Translations under genes and position numbers: made by a program | Shown: positions 33,677 through 42,846 of the stretch, piece by piece | How the letters are laid out: each line of letters opens with the position of its first letter | Numbering within the stretch: position 1 is the first letter of the stretch | Origin: Roseovarius sp. S88 | Lineage (GTDB): Bacteria > Pseudomonadota > Alphaproteobacteria > Rhodobacterales > Rhodobacteraceae | NCBI RefSeq assembly: GCF_037023735.1 | Contig: NZ_CP146069.1 | Location: forward strand, 971,501-1,035,500 | DNA length: 64,000 bases | Direction: 5' to 3' | The notes under the pieces: generated by a model | Database searches by the model: none | What the model saw: only the letters and a program-made list of their open reading frames with translations | Told to the model about the DNA's origin: nothing

Positions 33677-34288
33677 ATGGCTTTCACGGTTGCCATTGAT
33701 GGCCCCGCCGCAGCGGGAAAGGGCACGATTTCACGGGCTGTGGCAGATAAGTTTGGATTTGCTCACCTCGACACCGGGTTGTTGTACCGCGCCACAGGAC
33801 GACGCACGCTGGATGGCACCGATGCATTGGACGCGGCGCGATCTCTGACACCCCATGACCTGGATGCGGATGACCTGCGTACACCTGACGTCGCCCAAGC
33901 CGCTAGCCGTGTGGCGGCCATTCCAGAGGTGCGCGCCGCCCTTGTCGATTTTCAACGTGCTTTTGCCCGCCGCAGCGGTGGAGCTGTTCTCGATGGCCGT
34001 GATATCGGAACAGTCATTTGTCCGGACGCAGAGGTAAAGCTCTTTGTCACTGCCAGTGACGAAGTGCGGGCACAGCGTCGTTTGGATGAACTCTTGGGCA
34101 AAGGCCATGAGACGGATTTTGAAACTGTGCTCTCCGATCTGCAAACCCGCGACGCCCGCGACAGTGCCCGCGCCACAGCGCCGCTCAAATCTGCGGAAGA
34201 CGCAGTGATGCTCGACACCACGCATATGAGTATTGAAGAGGCTGTCGCCGCCGCCTGTGCGGAAGTAGCCCGCAAACAAGCATCATAG
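33677..34288 (+). CDS. cmk: cytidylate kinase
   Basis: This 203-residue enzyme phosphorylates CMP and dCMP with ATP. The P-loop GPAAAGKGT is at residues 8-16, [10 protein letters not shown] follows at the substrate site, and [19 protein letters not shown] and [11 protein letters not shown] are further family segments. The ATG at 33677 follows GAAAGGAGCAAAGCGT. It stands 3' of a gap where many relatives have aroA, which is absent here. It is followed at once by a small gene whose GTG overlaps the cmk stop. Confidence 0.95.
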   Translation: MAFTVAIDGPAAAGKGTISRAVADKFGFAHLDTGLLYRATGRRTLDGTDALDAARSLTPHDLDADDLRTPDVAQAASRVAAIPEVRAALVDFQRAFARRSGGAVLDGRDIGTVICPDAEVKLFVTASDEVRAQRRLDELLGKGHETDFETVLSDLQTRDARDSARATAPLKSAEDAVMLDTTHMSIEEAVAAACAEVARKQAS

Positions 34289-34593
34289 TGGCCAGCATTG
34301 TCTTCCACCGTGCCAATGGCTGGGTTGACCGCTGGCGGGCCTACCGGATTCTGGTGGATGGTGTTGAAGTGGCAAAGCTCAAGCGCAACCGGTCCATATC
34401 CGTTGATGCCACGGCCCAAGAGCATGTGTTGCTGGCAAAGGTGGATTGGTGTTCCAGCCCTGTCTTAGTCGTTGACCTGCGCACGCGTGACCAGATCGAT
34501 GTCGATGTGCAAAATCCGCACAGCGCCTGGTCGCTGTCCAAAGTGACCTCCGAGTCGCCAAATGAGTATCTACGGTTGTCATCGCGTGAGTGA
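34288..34593 (+). CDS. conserved hypothetical protein, beta-rich
   Basis: This 101-residue protein starts at a GTG whose G is the last base of the cmk TAG. The pattern WVDRWRAYRILVDGVEVAKL, then a beta-rich stretch and KVDWCSSP, matches a family of short hypothetical proteins seen in many bacteria that resemble PEGA-like beta-sandwich domains. The C-terminal end differs from those I recall. Function unknown; likely cotranscribed with cmk. Confidence 0.6.
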   Translation: MASIVFHRANGWVDRWRAYRILVDGVEVAKLKRNRSISVDATAQEHVLLAKVDWCSSPVLVVDLRTRDQIDVDVQNPHSAWSLSKVTSESPNEYLRLSSRE

Positions 34594-34655
34594 TCTTGGC
34601 TCTATGCGCTGCGTTTGGTTGGCAGTGTAACGCCGATGAAACAACGCAATGGCCC

Positions 34656-34684
34656 TTGATTAACTTGAGGATCAGGGCTATAGC
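34656..34684 (+). promoter_or_regulatory. candidate promoter of rpsA
   Basis: TTGATT at 34656-34661 and TATAGC at 34679-34684 are 17 bp apart. Transcription would start near 34691 and give a leader of about 200 nt before rpsA. The leader has a hairpin (AGGGTCGG with CCGGCCCT near 34735-34755) followed by CTTTGTTTTG. A long structured leader fits the known self-regulation of S1, but the mechanism here is inferred. Confidence 0.55.
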
Positions 34685-34891
34685 GCCCCCGTCGACAAGG
34701 CGGAAACCGCCGCGAAACATATGAGATCGAGCAGGGTCGGGTTCTCCGGCCCTCTTTGTTTTGCGAAATTTGGCCCGTCTGACCAACAAAACCTCTCTGC
34801 CCTCAAGTACCAAGGGGGTAGGGCATTAACCCAGACCGGCGGACCCAACCGCTCGGCCAGAAACAATGAAACGTTAGGATTGAAACGCCAC

Positions 34892-36577
34892 ATGGCTCAA
34901 AACGCATCTATGGAGGAGTTCGAGGCCCTTCTGAACGAAAGTCTCGAAATGGACACGCCCCAAGAGGGCACAGTTGTCAAAGGCAAAGTCATCGCTGTTG
35001 AAGCGGGACAGGCCATCATCGACGTCGGCTACAAAATGGAAGGCCGCGTTGATCTCAAAGAATTCGCAAATCCCGGAGAGGCCCCTGAGATCGCCGTTGG
35101 CGACGAGGTTGAAGTGTTCCTTCGCTCTGCAGAAAACGCGCGCGGCGAAGCGGTGATCAGCCGTGAAATGGCGCGCCGCGAGGAAGCCTGGGATCGTTTG
35201 GAAAAAGCCTATGCCGACGAAGAGCGTGTGGAAGGCGCAATCTTTGGTCGTGTCAAAGGTGGCTTTACCGTGGACCTTGGCGGCGCTGTTGCGTTCTTGC
35301 CTGGCTCTCAGGTCGATGTGCGCCCCGTACGAGACGCTGGCCCGTTGATGGGTCTCAAGCAGCCATTCCAGGTTTTGAAGATGGATCGTCGCCGGGGCAA
35401 CATCGTTGTGTCACGCCGTGCCATCCTCGAAGAAAGCCGTGCCGAACAGCGCGCCGAAGTCATTGGCAATTTGACCGAAGGTCAGGCCGTAGAGGGTGTC
35501 GTCAAGAACATCACCGAATACGGGGCCTTTGTGGATCTGGGTGGCGTCGACGGCCTCTTGCATGTCACCGATATGGCTTGGCGCCGGGTCAACCACCCAA
35601 GCGAGATCCTCAACATTGGCGAAACCGTCAATGTGCAGGTCATCAAGATCAACAAAGACACGCACCGCATCTCCTTGGGCATGAAGCAGTTGCAGGAAGA
35701 TCCATGGGATCTGGTGGCCGCCAAGTACCCGCTGGAAAGCACCCATACGGGTCGTGTGACCAACATCACCGATTACGGTGCCTTTGTTGAGCTGGAGCCG
35801 GGTGTTGAAGGTCTTGTGCACGTCTCTGAGATGTCCTGGACCAAGAAGAACGTGCATCCGGGCAAGATCGTGTCGACCTCTCAGGAAGTCGAAGTCATGG
35901 TTCTGGAAATCGACGGAACCAAGCGCCGCGTGTCTCTGGGCCTCAAACAGACCATGCGCAACCCATGGGAAGTGTTTGCAGAAACACATCCTGAGGGCAA
36001 AGAGGTCGAAGGCGAAGTTAAGAACATTACCGAATTCGGTCTGTTCATCGGCCTCGAAGGCGACATCGACGGCATGGTTCACCTCAGCGATCTAAGCTGG
36101 GACGAGCGCGGCGAAGAGGCCATCCAGAGCTACAAGAAGGGCGATATCGTTCAGGCGGTTGTCTCGGAAGTGGATGTCGAGAAAGAACGCATCTCTCTCT
36201 CGATCAAAGCGCTGGGCGGTGACAAATTCGCTGACGCCGTGGGTGGCGTAAAACGTGGCTCGATCGTGACCGTAGAGGTGACAGCCATCGAAGATGGTGG
36301 AGTTGAAGTGGAATATGAAGGCATGAAATCCTTTATCCGCCGCTCCGACCTGTCGCGTGATCGCGCCGAACAGCGCCCTGACCGATTCTCGGTTGGCGAC
36401 AAGATTGACGTCCGCGTCACCAATGTCGACAGCAAAACGCGCCGTCTGGGTCTGTCGATCAAGGCGCGCGAAATCGCCGAAGAAAAAGAAGCCGTACAAC
36501 AGTATGGAAGCTCGGATTCAGGCGCGTCGCTGGGCGACATTCTCGGCGCTGCTCTGAAGGGCGACGAAGAGAAGTAG
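34892..36577 (+). CDS. rpsA: 30S ribosomal protein S1
   Basis: This 561-residue protein has six S1 RNA-binding repeats; clear repeat openings are EGTVVKGKVIAVEAG, GAIFGRVKGGFTVDL, VEGVVKNITEYGAFVDLG, HTGRVTNITDYGAFVEL and EGEVKNITEFGLFIGL. S1 helps the ribosome bind structured mRNA. The ATG at 34892 (MAQNASMEEFEALL) is the family start; upstream in-frame codons lie in the leader. A strong terminator follows. Confidence 0.97.
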   Translation: MAQNASMEEFEALLNESLEMDTPQEGTVVKGKVIAVEAGQAIIDVGYKMEGRVDLKEFANPGEAPEIAVGDEVEVFLRSAENARGEAVISREMARREEAWDRLEKAYADEERVEGAIFGRVKGGFTVDLGGAVAFLPGSQVDVRPVRDAGPLMGLKQPFQVLKMDRRRGNIVVSRRAILEESRAEQRAEVIGNLTEGQAVEGVVKNITEYGAFVDLGGVDGLLHVTDMAWRRVNHPSEILNIGETVNVQVIKINKDTHRISLGMKQLQEDPWDLVAAKYPLESTHTGRVTNITDYGAFVELEPGVEGLVHVSEMSWTKKNVHPGKIVSTSQEVEVMVLEIDGTKRRVSLGLKQTMRNPWEVFAETHPEGKEVEGEVKNITEFGLFIGLEGDIDGMVHLSDLSWDERGEEAIQSYKKGDIVQAVVSEVDVEKERISLSIKALGGDKFADAVGGVKRGSIVTVEVTAIEDGGVEVEYEGMKSFIRRSDLSRDRAEQRPDRFSVGDKIDVRVTNVDSKTRRLGLSIKAREIAEEKEAVQQYGSSDSGASLGDILGAALKGDEEK

Positions 36578-36598
36578 GCCACTCCGGCTTAAGAATGA

Positions 36599-36628
36599 AA
36601 AAGGCCCTGCCAAATGGTGGGGCCTTTT
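36599..36628 (+). terminator. rho-independent terminator of rpsA
   Basis: AAAAGGCCC (36599-36607) pairs with GGGCCTTTT (36620-36628) around a 12-nt loop, and the T run is part of the stem. It lies 22 bp after the rpsA stop. Confidence 0.85.
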
Positions 36629-36941
36629 GCGTTTTGGTAGCCCGTGACATCCCGCAACATGGTCGCGAAATAGTGCGACCAAGTCAGCATTCGCATCGCT
36701 GTTTCTTGTCATTTCTCATCCGAATCAATGGCTTTGCTGCATTGCAAAACAAGGGTGCGACATCCCGCCGCGTCTCAGTTTTCACGAAAATGGGAGCGAT
36801 TTTCCGCGTGATTGCGAAAAAACTGCCACTTAAACCCGTCAAACCGCTTGGCTTTCCATTTCCCGCACGGCCATTTTCAATCTATACTTTTGAAAGCGAT
36901 GTACTGCGCTGCTGCTGTGACCGACACAATTGGGGGACCCG
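36629..36941. other. 313-bp gap between the rpsA terminator and ihfB
   Basis: No gene was seen. TATACT at 36883-36888 may be the -10 of ihfB; it lies inside an inverted repeat TTTCAA...TTGAAA that could be an operator. No good -35 was found. Confidence 0.4.
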
Positions 36942-37226
36942 ATGATCCGATCCGAACTTATTCAAAAGATCGCAGACGAAAACCCACATCTTTACCAGCG
37001 CGATGTCGAGCGGATCGTGAACACCTTCTTCAATGAGATCACCGGCGCCATGGCCAATGGCAACCGGGTTGAGCTTCGCGGTTTCGGTGCCTTCTCGGTG
37101 AAAAAGCGCGATGCCCGCACAGGCCGCAATCCTCGCACTGGCGAATCTGTCCCGGTCGAGGAAAAACACGTCCCCTTCTTTAAGGCCGGCAAGCTGCTGC
37201 GCGAACGGCTGAACGGGAAAGCGTAA
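36942..37226 (+). CDS. ihfB: integration host factor subunit beta
   Basis: This 94-residue DNA-bending protein is the beta subunit of IHF (HU/IHF fold), with [20 protein letters not shown] and NPRTGESV, the DNA-contact arm containing the Pro that intercalates. The ATG at 36942 begins [18 protein letters not shown]. It lies immediately upstream of a LapA-domain gene, the stop TAA overlapping the next ATG by one base. Confidence 0.96.
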   Translation: MIRSELIQKIADENPHLYQRDVERIVNTFFNEITGAMANGNRVELRGFGAFSVKKRDARTGRNPRTGESVPVEEKHVPFFKAGKLLRERLNGKA

Positions 37227-37576
37227 TGCGTTACATTCGGTATGCGTCCATCGCCACCTTTGGGCTGGCGCTGATTTTGATTGCTTTGGCCAATCGCCAG
37301 ATGGTTGAACTTCAAGTTCTTCCCAAAGAATTGGCCGGGCTGGCCGCGTTGAATCCGACCTATCAGTTGCCGCTTTTCGTGGTCATCTTCGGCGGCATTC
37401 TGGCCGGCCTTATCGTCGGCTTTATCTGGGAATGGATTCGCGAAGCCGGTGAACGCGCCGCCGCCGCGCGTCAGGCCCGTGAGATGGCCAGCCTGCGTGC
37501 CGAAGTCGCACGCCTCAAGGGCGAAAAACACGAAGGCAAAGACGAGGTGCTTGCGCTGCTCGAACAGGCCAGCTAA
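37226..37576 (+). CDS. LapA-domain membrane protein
   Basis: This 116-residue protein has two membrane helices (YIRYASIATFGLALILIALA and PLFVVIFGGILAGLIVGFIW) and a C-terminal coiled-coil stretch rich in Ala, Arg and Glu. This matches the lipopolysaccharide-assembly LapA-domain family (DUF1049). The gene follows ihfB with a one-base overlap, a conserved order in Rhodobacteraceae. Confidence 0.8.
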   Translation: MRYIRYASIATFGLALILIALANRQMVELQVLPKELAGLAALNPTYQLPLFVVIFGGILAGLIVGFIWEWIREAGERAAAARQAREMASLRAEVARLKGEKHEGKDEVLALLEQAS

Positions 37577-37585
37577 GCCGCGGCC

Positions 37586-38230
37586 ATGCCAAAGGACATC
37601 AAAGTTAAGCTGTGCGGGCTGACCCGGCCCGAAGACGTTGCCGTGGCCGCAGAGGCGGGCGCGGCCTATGTGGGCTTTGTGTTTTTCCCAAAATCACCGC
37701 GCTACGTTTCCTTGCCCCAAGCGCGTAATATGGCGCTGTCTGCACCGATTGGACTTGCCAAAGTCGCCCTTGTGGTCAACGCCGACAACGCAACCCTCGA
37801 CTCTCTGACCGATCAGGTGCCGCTGGACATGTTGCAGCTTCACGGCCATGAAAGCCCCGACCGCGTGCTCGAAGTGAAAAAACGCTACGGATTGCCTGTG
37901 ATGAAGGCCGTGGGTGTGGCGGATGAAACCGACCTGGCTGCGATTGACACCTATAGTGAGGTGGCGGATCAGATTCTCCTGGACACGAAACCGCCCAAAG
38001 ATGCGACCCGGCCCGGTGGCAATGCAGTGGCGTTTGATTGGAACTTGATCGCCGGGCGGCGGTGGAGCGTGCCGTGGATGCTCGCCGGTGGGTTGACCGT
38101 CGACAACGTCGCCGAGGCCATCCAGCGCACGGGCGCGAACCAGCTTGATTTGTCTTCGGCTTTGGAAAGTGCGCCGGGTGTGAAAGATCACGCAAAGATG
38201 CGCGCCTTCGTCAAAGCCGCACTCGCATGA
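37586..38230 (+). CDS. trpF: phosphoribosylanthranilate isomerase
   Basis: This 214-residue TIM-barrel enzyme isomerises N-(5'-phosphoribosyl)anthranilate in tryptophan synthesis. The catalytic Cys in [10 protein letters not shown] (residue 8) and the catalytic Asp in LLDTK are visible, as is the phosphate-binding [10 protein letters not shown]. The end overlaps the GNAT gene by ATGA. Confidence 0.95.
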   Translation: MPKDIKVKLCGLTRPEDVAVAAEAGAAYVGFVFFPKSPRYVSLPQARNMALSAPIGLAKVALVVNADNATLDSLTDQVPLDMLQLHGHESPDRVLEVKKRYGLPVMKAVGVADETDLAAIDTYSEVADQILLDTKPPKDATRPGGNAVAFDWNLIAGRRWSVPWMLAGGLTVDNVAEAIQRTGANQLDLSSALESAPGVKDHAKMRAFVKAALA

Positions 38231-38676
38231 TCACCTTTCGCAAAGCGACAGAGGCTGACGTTCCCGCGGTGTTGGCCTTGCTGCAGGACGACATGCTGGG
38301 GCAAGCGCGCGAGGGCGCCGATCTGGATCACTACCAGGCGGCATTTGCCAGGATGCAGGACGAAGGCAACAACCACCTCATCGTTGGAGAAGGCCCGAAC
38401 GCTCGCGTCATCGCCACCTACCAGATCACCTTCATCAGTGGCTTGTCTCTACGCGCCGCACGCCGCGCCCAGATCGAAAGCGTCCGTGTGGCCAGCGACT
38501 TGCGCGGGCAGGGGATTGGCGAAGAGATGGTGAGGGACATGATCGCTCGCGCGCGTGCTGCCGAATGCAGCCTCGTACAACTGACGATGAATACCACCCG
38601 CACCAACACCCACCGCTTTTATGAACGTATGGGCTTTGTTGCGTCACATACCGGCTTCAAACTGGCGCTCGGCTAA
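38227..38676 (+). CDS. GNAT-family N-acetyltransferase
   Basis: This 149-residue protein has the GNAT fold with the acetyl-CoA loop [17 protein letters not shown] near residue 92 and the C-terminal [16 protein letters not shown] segment. The gene overlaps the trpF stop by 4 bp. The substrate is unknown; such genes between trpF and trpB recur in this group of bacteria. Confidence 0.85.
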   Translation: MITFRKATEADVPAVLALLQDDMLGQAREGADLDHYQAAFARMQDEGNNHLIVGEGPNARVIATYQITFISGLSLRAARRAQIESVRVASDLRGQGIGEEMVRDMIARARAAECSLVQLTMNTTRTNTHRFYERMGFVASHTGFKLALG

Positions 38677-39236
38677 CCTGCCCACTGTGCGCAAGACGCG
38701 TCCGACACGCCGGTCTGTCGCATCCAGCCGCCACTTTTCAGAGAGGTCCAATTGGCGGTGTGCGTGGTGACATAGCTCCATCCGCCTCGGCCGAAATGCG
38801 AATAGAGGATGTAATCGCCCGGCTCGACCCGCCCGATCACCGCCGAGCTGTTGTCATGACCCGCATGTAACGGAACGACCGGTCCCAGCCAGCCAAGACA
38901 CCCTGATTCAAACTCATCCCGGATAGGCAAATCGCGCAACTGCCGCCGGATCGCAGCGTCAATCAGGCGAAGGCCTGTCCTCCCGGTGTCGACCTGGCAG
39001 CCATGCTGCGCCTCAAGCGCGCGGATCTCATCAACGATGCGCTTTTGATCCGGCGGAATGCTCACTGACGTTCCGATGCAATTGCTGTTGTCGAAAACTG
39101 CCTGGCCCAGGGTCGAGCCAAAACAGTACCCTGCCCGGTCAAAGATCAGATTTCGAGTAAACCAGACATCCTCACAGGCCTCATTGGCAGAAGCACTGCT
39201 GGCAACAAAAGCGAGGAGAAGCAGGACAAGGCGCAT
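38673..39236 (-). CDS. secreted YARHG/DUF4453 protein
   Basis: This 187-residue protein has a signal peptide (MRLVLLLLAFVASSASA) and an early YARHG-like segment CEDVWFTRNLIFDRAGYCF, then a C-terminal region with Cys residues that could form disulfides and an SH3-like pattern (RVEPGDYILYSHFGRGGWSYV). The ATG at 39234-39236 is preferred to the longer reading from 39356, which has no signal peptide. It converges on the GNAT gene with overlapping stops and faces trpB across a 125-bp gap. Function unknown. Confidence 0.78.
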   Translation of the reverse strand: MRLVLLLLAFVASSASANEACEDVWFTRNLIFDRAGYCFGSTLGQAVFDNSNCIGTSVSIPPDQKRIVDEIRALEAQHGCQVDTGRTGLRLIDAAIRRQLRDLPIRDEFESGCLGWLGPVVPLHAGHDNSSAVIGRVEPGDYILYSHFGRGGWSYVTTHTANWTSLKSGGWMRQTGVSDASCAQWAG

Positions 39237-39361
39237 GACCTCATTCTGCCGCGCCCTTGGCCCTGCGCCAAGGGATAACTGCAAAGTCACGGGTGCCTTT
39301 TCGCTGGAAAATCCCCAAACCGTCCCATATTCAGTTGCGGGTGAGACAAGGGACACGCGCG

Positions 39362-40591
39362 ATGAATGATCTGTTCAATTCTTTCATGACCGGACCGGAC
39401 GAGAAAGGCCGCTTTGGCCAGTTTGGCGGGCGGTTTGTTTCAGAAACACTGATGCCACTCATCCTTGAGCTGGAAAAACAGTATGAGTTTGCCAAGACGG
39501 ATCAGTCCTTCTGGGACGAGATGGATCATCTGTGGAAACATTACGTGGGCCGTCCCAGCCCGCTTTACTTTGCCGAAGGCATGACCGAGCGGCTGGGTGG
39601 GGCAAAGATCTATCTCAAGCGCGATGAACTCAACCACACCGGCGCGCACAAGATCAACAATGTGCTGGGTCAGATTTTGCTGGCGCGGCGTATGGGCAAA
39701 ACCCGGATCATCGCCGAAACCGGCGCCGGGCAGCACGGAGTGGCCACCGCCACGGTCTGCGCCAAGTTCGGGCTGAAATGCGTGGTTTATATGGGCGCGC
39801 ATGATGTGGAGCGCCAAAAGCCCAACGTCTTCCGCATGCGCCTTTTGGGGGCCGAAGTGGTGCCGGTGACGTCTGGCCGGGGCACACTCAAGGATGCCAT
39901 GAACGACGCCCTGCGCGATTGGGTCACCAATGTGCGCGACACGTTCTACTGCATCGGCACGGTGGCCGGGCCGCACCCATACCCGGCCATGGTTCGTGAT
40001 TTCCAACAGATCATCGGCAAAGAGGCCAAAGCACAGATGCAAGAGGCCGAGGGCCGTCTGCCCGATACGATCATCGCTGCCATCGGGGGTGGATCGAATG
40101 CGATGGGGCTTTTCTACCCGTTTCTCGATGACAAAGAGGTGCAGATTATCGGTGTTGAGGCCGGTGGTAAAGGCGTGAACCAGAAGATGGAGCATTGCGC
40201 CTCTCTGACCGGTGGTCGCCCTGGTGTGCTGCATGGTAACCGCACTTATCTCTTGCAGGATGACGATGGCCAGATTTTGGAGGGTTACTCGATCTCCGCC
40301 GGTCTCGATTACCCCGGAATCGGCCCCGAGCACAGCTGGCTGCATGACATTGGCCGTGCCGAATATGTCTCGATCACCGATAAAGAGGCGCTGGAGGCGT
40401 TCAAGTTCTCCTGCGAGACCGAGGGCATCATCCCCGCGCTTGAGCCGTGCCATGCGCTGGCCCATGTGATGAAAATCGCACCAGACCTGCCCGCCGATCA
40501 CATCATCTGCATGAACATGTGCGGGCGCGGCGACAAAGACATCTTCACCGTCGCGCGTCATCTGGGTTTTGAGATGGACGAACGGGAGTAG
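39362..40591 (+). CDS. trpB: tryptophan synthase beta chain
   Basis: This 409-residue PLP enzyme joins indole and serine to make tryptophan. The PLP lysine is in [10 protein letters not shown] and the PLP-phosphate-binding GGGSNAMG is near residue 235; GSTAGP-like and GRGDKD motifs are present at the C terminus. The ATG at 39362 begins [19 protein letters not shown]. trpA lies about 10 kb away rather than next to it. Confidence 0.97.
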   Translation: MNDLFNSFMTGPDEKGRFGQFGGRFVSETLMPLILELEKQYEFAKTDQSFWDEMDHLWKHYVGRPSPLYFAEGMTERLGGAKIYLKRDELNHTGAHKINNVLGQILLARRMGKTRIIAETGAGQHGVATATVCAKFGLKCVVYMGAHDVERQKPNVFRMRLLGAEVVPVTSGRGTLKDAMNDALRDWVTNVRDTFYCIGTVAGPHPYPAMVRDFQQIIGKEAKAQMQEAEGRLPDTIIAAIGGGSNAMGLFYPFLDDKEVQIIGVEAGGKGVNQKMEHCASLTGGRPGVLHGNRTYLLQDDDGQILEGYSISAGLDYPGIGPEHSWLHDIGRAEYVSITDKEALEAFKFSCETEGIIPALEPCHALAHVMKIAPDLPADHIICMNMCGRGDKDIFTVARHLGFEMDERE

Positions 40592-40600
40592 GGGAGGCGT

Positions 40601-40673
40601 AGTCCCGGACGTGATCCGGGACCTCCTCGTTCATACGCGCCAAGAGGTCCCGGCGCGAAGGCCGGGACTGCGG
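40601..40673. repeat. GTCCCGGA-family palindrome, copy 2
   Basis: AGTCCCGGACGTGATCCGGG at the left and AGGTCCCGGCGCGAAGGCCG at the right form an imperfect inverted repeat of the same family as 28964-29028. It lies 10 bp after trpB and may end or stabilise its message. Confidence 0.75.
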
Positions 40674-40970
40674 CCAAAATTTGTTGCGTGAAGGCGCGGA
40701 GAACGCAGCTCCCAAACAAGCTTCATCCAGTCAGCCTTTCCAAATATTACCCAACCTCGCAATATTGTTGCGCAAAGATCACGACTGTTTTGGGCGGGTA
40801 CATGAACCCATAGGGCGACTCACTGTGTTGGCGCTATCACCTGCCTCCCGATCAGACGGATCGGACCCTAGCGGGATGAGGTTTTGATCCTCACTCGGTG
40901 CGGGCGGCCCTGCCGAACCCCGTATGCCAGGGCCGCGAAGAACGATCAGGGGTTGGCTTAAGGTGCCAAT
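40674..40970. other. gap between trpB and tRNA-Asn
   Basis: No gene was recognised. GCGGCCCTG at 40904-40912 pairs with CAGGGCCGC at 40928-40936, a hairpin without a T run. No clear promoter for the tRNA was found. Confidence 0.5.
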
Positions 40971-41043
40971 GCAAATGTAGCTCATTTGGTTAGAGCACTC
41001 GACTGTTAATCGAGGTGTAGCAGGTTCGATTCCTGCCATTTCA
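40971..41043 (+). tRNA. tRNA-Asn(GTT) with defective acceptor stem
   Basis: The D arm (GCTC/GAGC), the anticodon arm (CTCGA-CTGTTAA-TCGAG, anticodon GTT) and T arm (GCAGG-TTCGATT-CCTGC) are perfect. The acceptor GCAAATG pairs with CATTTCA only at five of seven positions: G1 faces A and C2 faces C. If CCA (41044-41046) is the tail, the 3' side is one nucleotide short. It may be a decaying tRNA or the acceptor may carry an error. Confidence 0.75.
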
Positions 41044-41248
41044 CCATGGGAAAAAGATCGAGAGATCTTGGGGTTCGACTCCCCTCACGCCGTAGAAAAA
41101 CGGCTCCAAATTTGGTCCGGGGTTGCCTCAGCAGAGGTGGCCCGGAGGGGTTTCTTTGTCCTCGGGCGAAAGGGATCACAAAGGATCGCCGCTGCTCTGG
41201 TTTTGTGCCGGAGCGGGGATGATGGTGGCATCGTGCACCTTCCCGTAA

Positions 41249-41266
41249 GCCGGGGTTAACCCCGGC
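41249..41266. repeat. 18-bp perfect palindrome
   Basis: GCCGGGGTTAACCCCGGC reads the same on both strands and is flanked by GTA and TAC that extend the symmetry with one mismatch. It could form a hairpin or bind a dimer; no T run follows. Confidence 0.8.
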
Positions 41267-41424
41267 CTACGCGCTGGTCGCACCATGCGCCCGCTCGCTC
41301 AACTCCCGCGCGGGATCATGGCGCGGGGCGGCCTCGGGCCTCTCATTCCGCTTGCTGAGATGCAGGCATAAACACCTGTGACCATTCCGGTCCAACACAT
41401 TGAAAATCAAAAGGAGTTATCGCT

Positions 41425-41439
41425 TTGCGACGACGATAG
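41425..41439 (+). other. possible four-codon leader before the slipin gene
   Basis: A good ribosome binding site AAAGGAG (41410-41416) precedes TTG CGA CGA CGA TAG at 41425-41439. Three consecutive CGA (Arg) codons are unusual, since CGA is rare in high-GC genomes. The real gene starts 24 bp later with its own AAAAGGAGACGAAAG. It may be a stalling leader or coincidence. Confidence 0.25.
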
Positions 41440-41463
41440 GACAAGACGAAAAGGAGACGAAAG

Positions 41464-42612
41464 ATGACTCATATACTGACCCGAACACTGGACCGGCTGA
41501 CCGGTCATGACCGTGTTACGCTAATGGAAACCGAGCGGATGCTCGTGCTGACCAAAGGCCGGATCACTGCCATTCTTGGACCGGGCGAGCATCGCCTGAA
41601 AACCCGCGACACCGTGCGCGAGGTTCACAATATCGAGCGTCTCCGTTTCACCTCGCCCTATGCGCGTGTGTTGTTTCGGGAGCGTCCCGATCTGGCCGAG
41701 GCGCACCTGACCGAGGTCCGTGCCGAGGCCGATGAAGTGGCCGTGATCCTGCGCGAAGGTGTACCTTACGAGGTGCTCCTGCCGGACACGCGGCTGGTTC
41801 TGTGGGCGGTTGCTGGCCCCTGGACGGTTGAGCGTCATGCGCTCACCGACACGCTGGCACTGCCGACAGCTTTGGCGCGGCGTCTGACGCGCACAGGTCT
41901 GACCACGGTCTTCAACGCCACGGAAGTGGCTGAGGGACATGTGGGCATGCTCACCGTGGATGGTGTGCTTATGGGCCGGCTTGATCCGGGCACGCACGCC
42001 TTCTGGAAAGTGGGCCGGCACGTCGCGGTCAAGCAGGTCGATCTGCGGACACAGGCCCATGAGGTCACCGGTCAGGAAATCCTGACCAAAGACCGGGTCA
42101 CGATCCGGGTGAATCTGACCGCGGATTACCGGGTCACCGACCCCGAACGCGCGGTTGGTGCGGTCAAGGACTTCGAAGAAGCCCTACACCGTGCGCTGCA
42201 ACTGGCGTTTCGGAAAACCCTGGGTGCGCTGACACTTGACCGGCTTCTGGCCGAGAAAGTGACGGTCGACGCCGAGGCGGCGAAAACGGTACGTGCTGAA
42301 ATGGCGCGGATCGGGATCGAGGTGGGTGAGATCGCTCTGAAAGACGTGATCCTGCCCGGTGAGATGCGCGAGATCCTGACAGCCGTGGTTGCGGCTGAGA
42401 AGGAAGCAGAGGCCAACGTCATCCGGCGTCGGGAAGAAACGAACGCAACGCGTTCGCTTCTGAACACCGCCAAAGTGATGGCCGAGAACCCTGTGATGCT
42501 GCGGCTCAAAGAACTTGAGGCGCTGGAAACCATCGCGGGCAAGGTCGAACGGCTGACGGTCCACAACGGTACCGAAGGTCTGATGACTGATCTCGTGCGC
42601 CTGCGCGACTAA
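41464..42612 (+). CDS. slipin/SPFH-domain protein
   Basis: This 382-residue protein has no N-terminal membrane helix but contains an SPFH (stomatin/prohibitin) domain at about residues 180-350, with VDLRTQAHEVTGQEILTKDR, VRVNLTADYRV-like strands and the ALQLAFRKTLGALTLDRLL helix, ending in DVILPGEMREIL and a coiled-coil segment. The first 170 residues resemble the extra domain of some SPFH proteins. It starts after AAAAGGAGACGAAAG. Slipins organise membrane protein complexes; a role is otherwise unknown. It is followed by a strong terminator. Confidence 0.82.
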   Translation: MTHILTRTLDRLTGHDRVTLMETERMLVLTKGRITAILGPGEHRLKTRDTVREVHNIERLRFTSPYARVLFRERPDLAEAHLTEVRAEADEVAVILREGVPYEVLLPDTRLVLWAVAGPWTVERHALTDTLALPTALARRLTRTGLTTVFNATEVAEGHVGMLTVDGVLMGRLDPGTHAFWKVGRHVAVKQVDLRTQAHEVTGQEILTKDRVTIRVNLTADYRVTDPERAVGAVKDFEEALHRALQLAFRKTLGALTLDRLLAEKVTVDAEAAKTVRAEMARIGIEVGEIALKDVILPGEMREILTAVVAAEKEAEANVIRRREETNATRSLLNTAKVMAENPVMLRLKELEALETIAGKVERLTVHNGTEGLMTDLVRLRD

Positions 42613-42619
42613 GCCAAGG

Positions 42620-42647
42620 CCCGGCCCGGGGGACACCTCGGGCCGGG
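42620..42647 (+). terminator. terminator after the slipin gene
   Basis: CCCGGCCCG (42620-42628) pairs with CGGGCCGGG (42639-42647) around GGGACACCT, then the T-rich TTTCCTTTGGTTTTG. The 199 bp between it and the next gene are AT-rich and hold no other gene. Confidence 0.8.
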
Positions 42648-42846
42648 GTTTCCTTTGGTTTTGCGTTCGGGTCTAAGTACTCGGATTGCTGAATTGTTTC
42701 ATTAAATGCAACAATTTGTTCCAGTTTGGAAAGGTCAGGACATTGAGAAATGTGGCGAAATTGTGGTAGGATTCAAAAATACGTGTAGTGCTTGGGTAAA
42801 AAGTCAAAATATACAGTGGGTTAGATAAGGAATGAGGGAACGGTTC

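Larger units (their letters stand above)
41047..41463. other. gap between tRNA-Asn and the slipin gene
   Basis: An orphan T arm GGGG-TTCGACT-CCCC at 41070-41084 follows the tRNA but no D or anticodon arm surrounds it, so it is probably a tRNA fragment. A palindrome at 41249-41266 and a four-codon leader at 41425-41439 are listed separately. No other gene was seen. Confidence 0.5.

Noticed and set aside
39440..40561. A 373-codon open frame opposite trpB
   Set aside because: It mirrors trpB; no ribosome binding site or recognisable domain.
40779..41039. An 86-codon minus-strand frame crossing the tRNA-Asn gene (MAGIEPATPRLTVECSNQ...)
   Set aside because: It is the reverse complement of a tRNA and its leader, a well-known kind of false gene.
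41070..41084. A complete second tRNA after tRNA-Asn
   Set aside because: Only a T arm is present; no D arm, anticodon arm or acceptor partner could be found around it.
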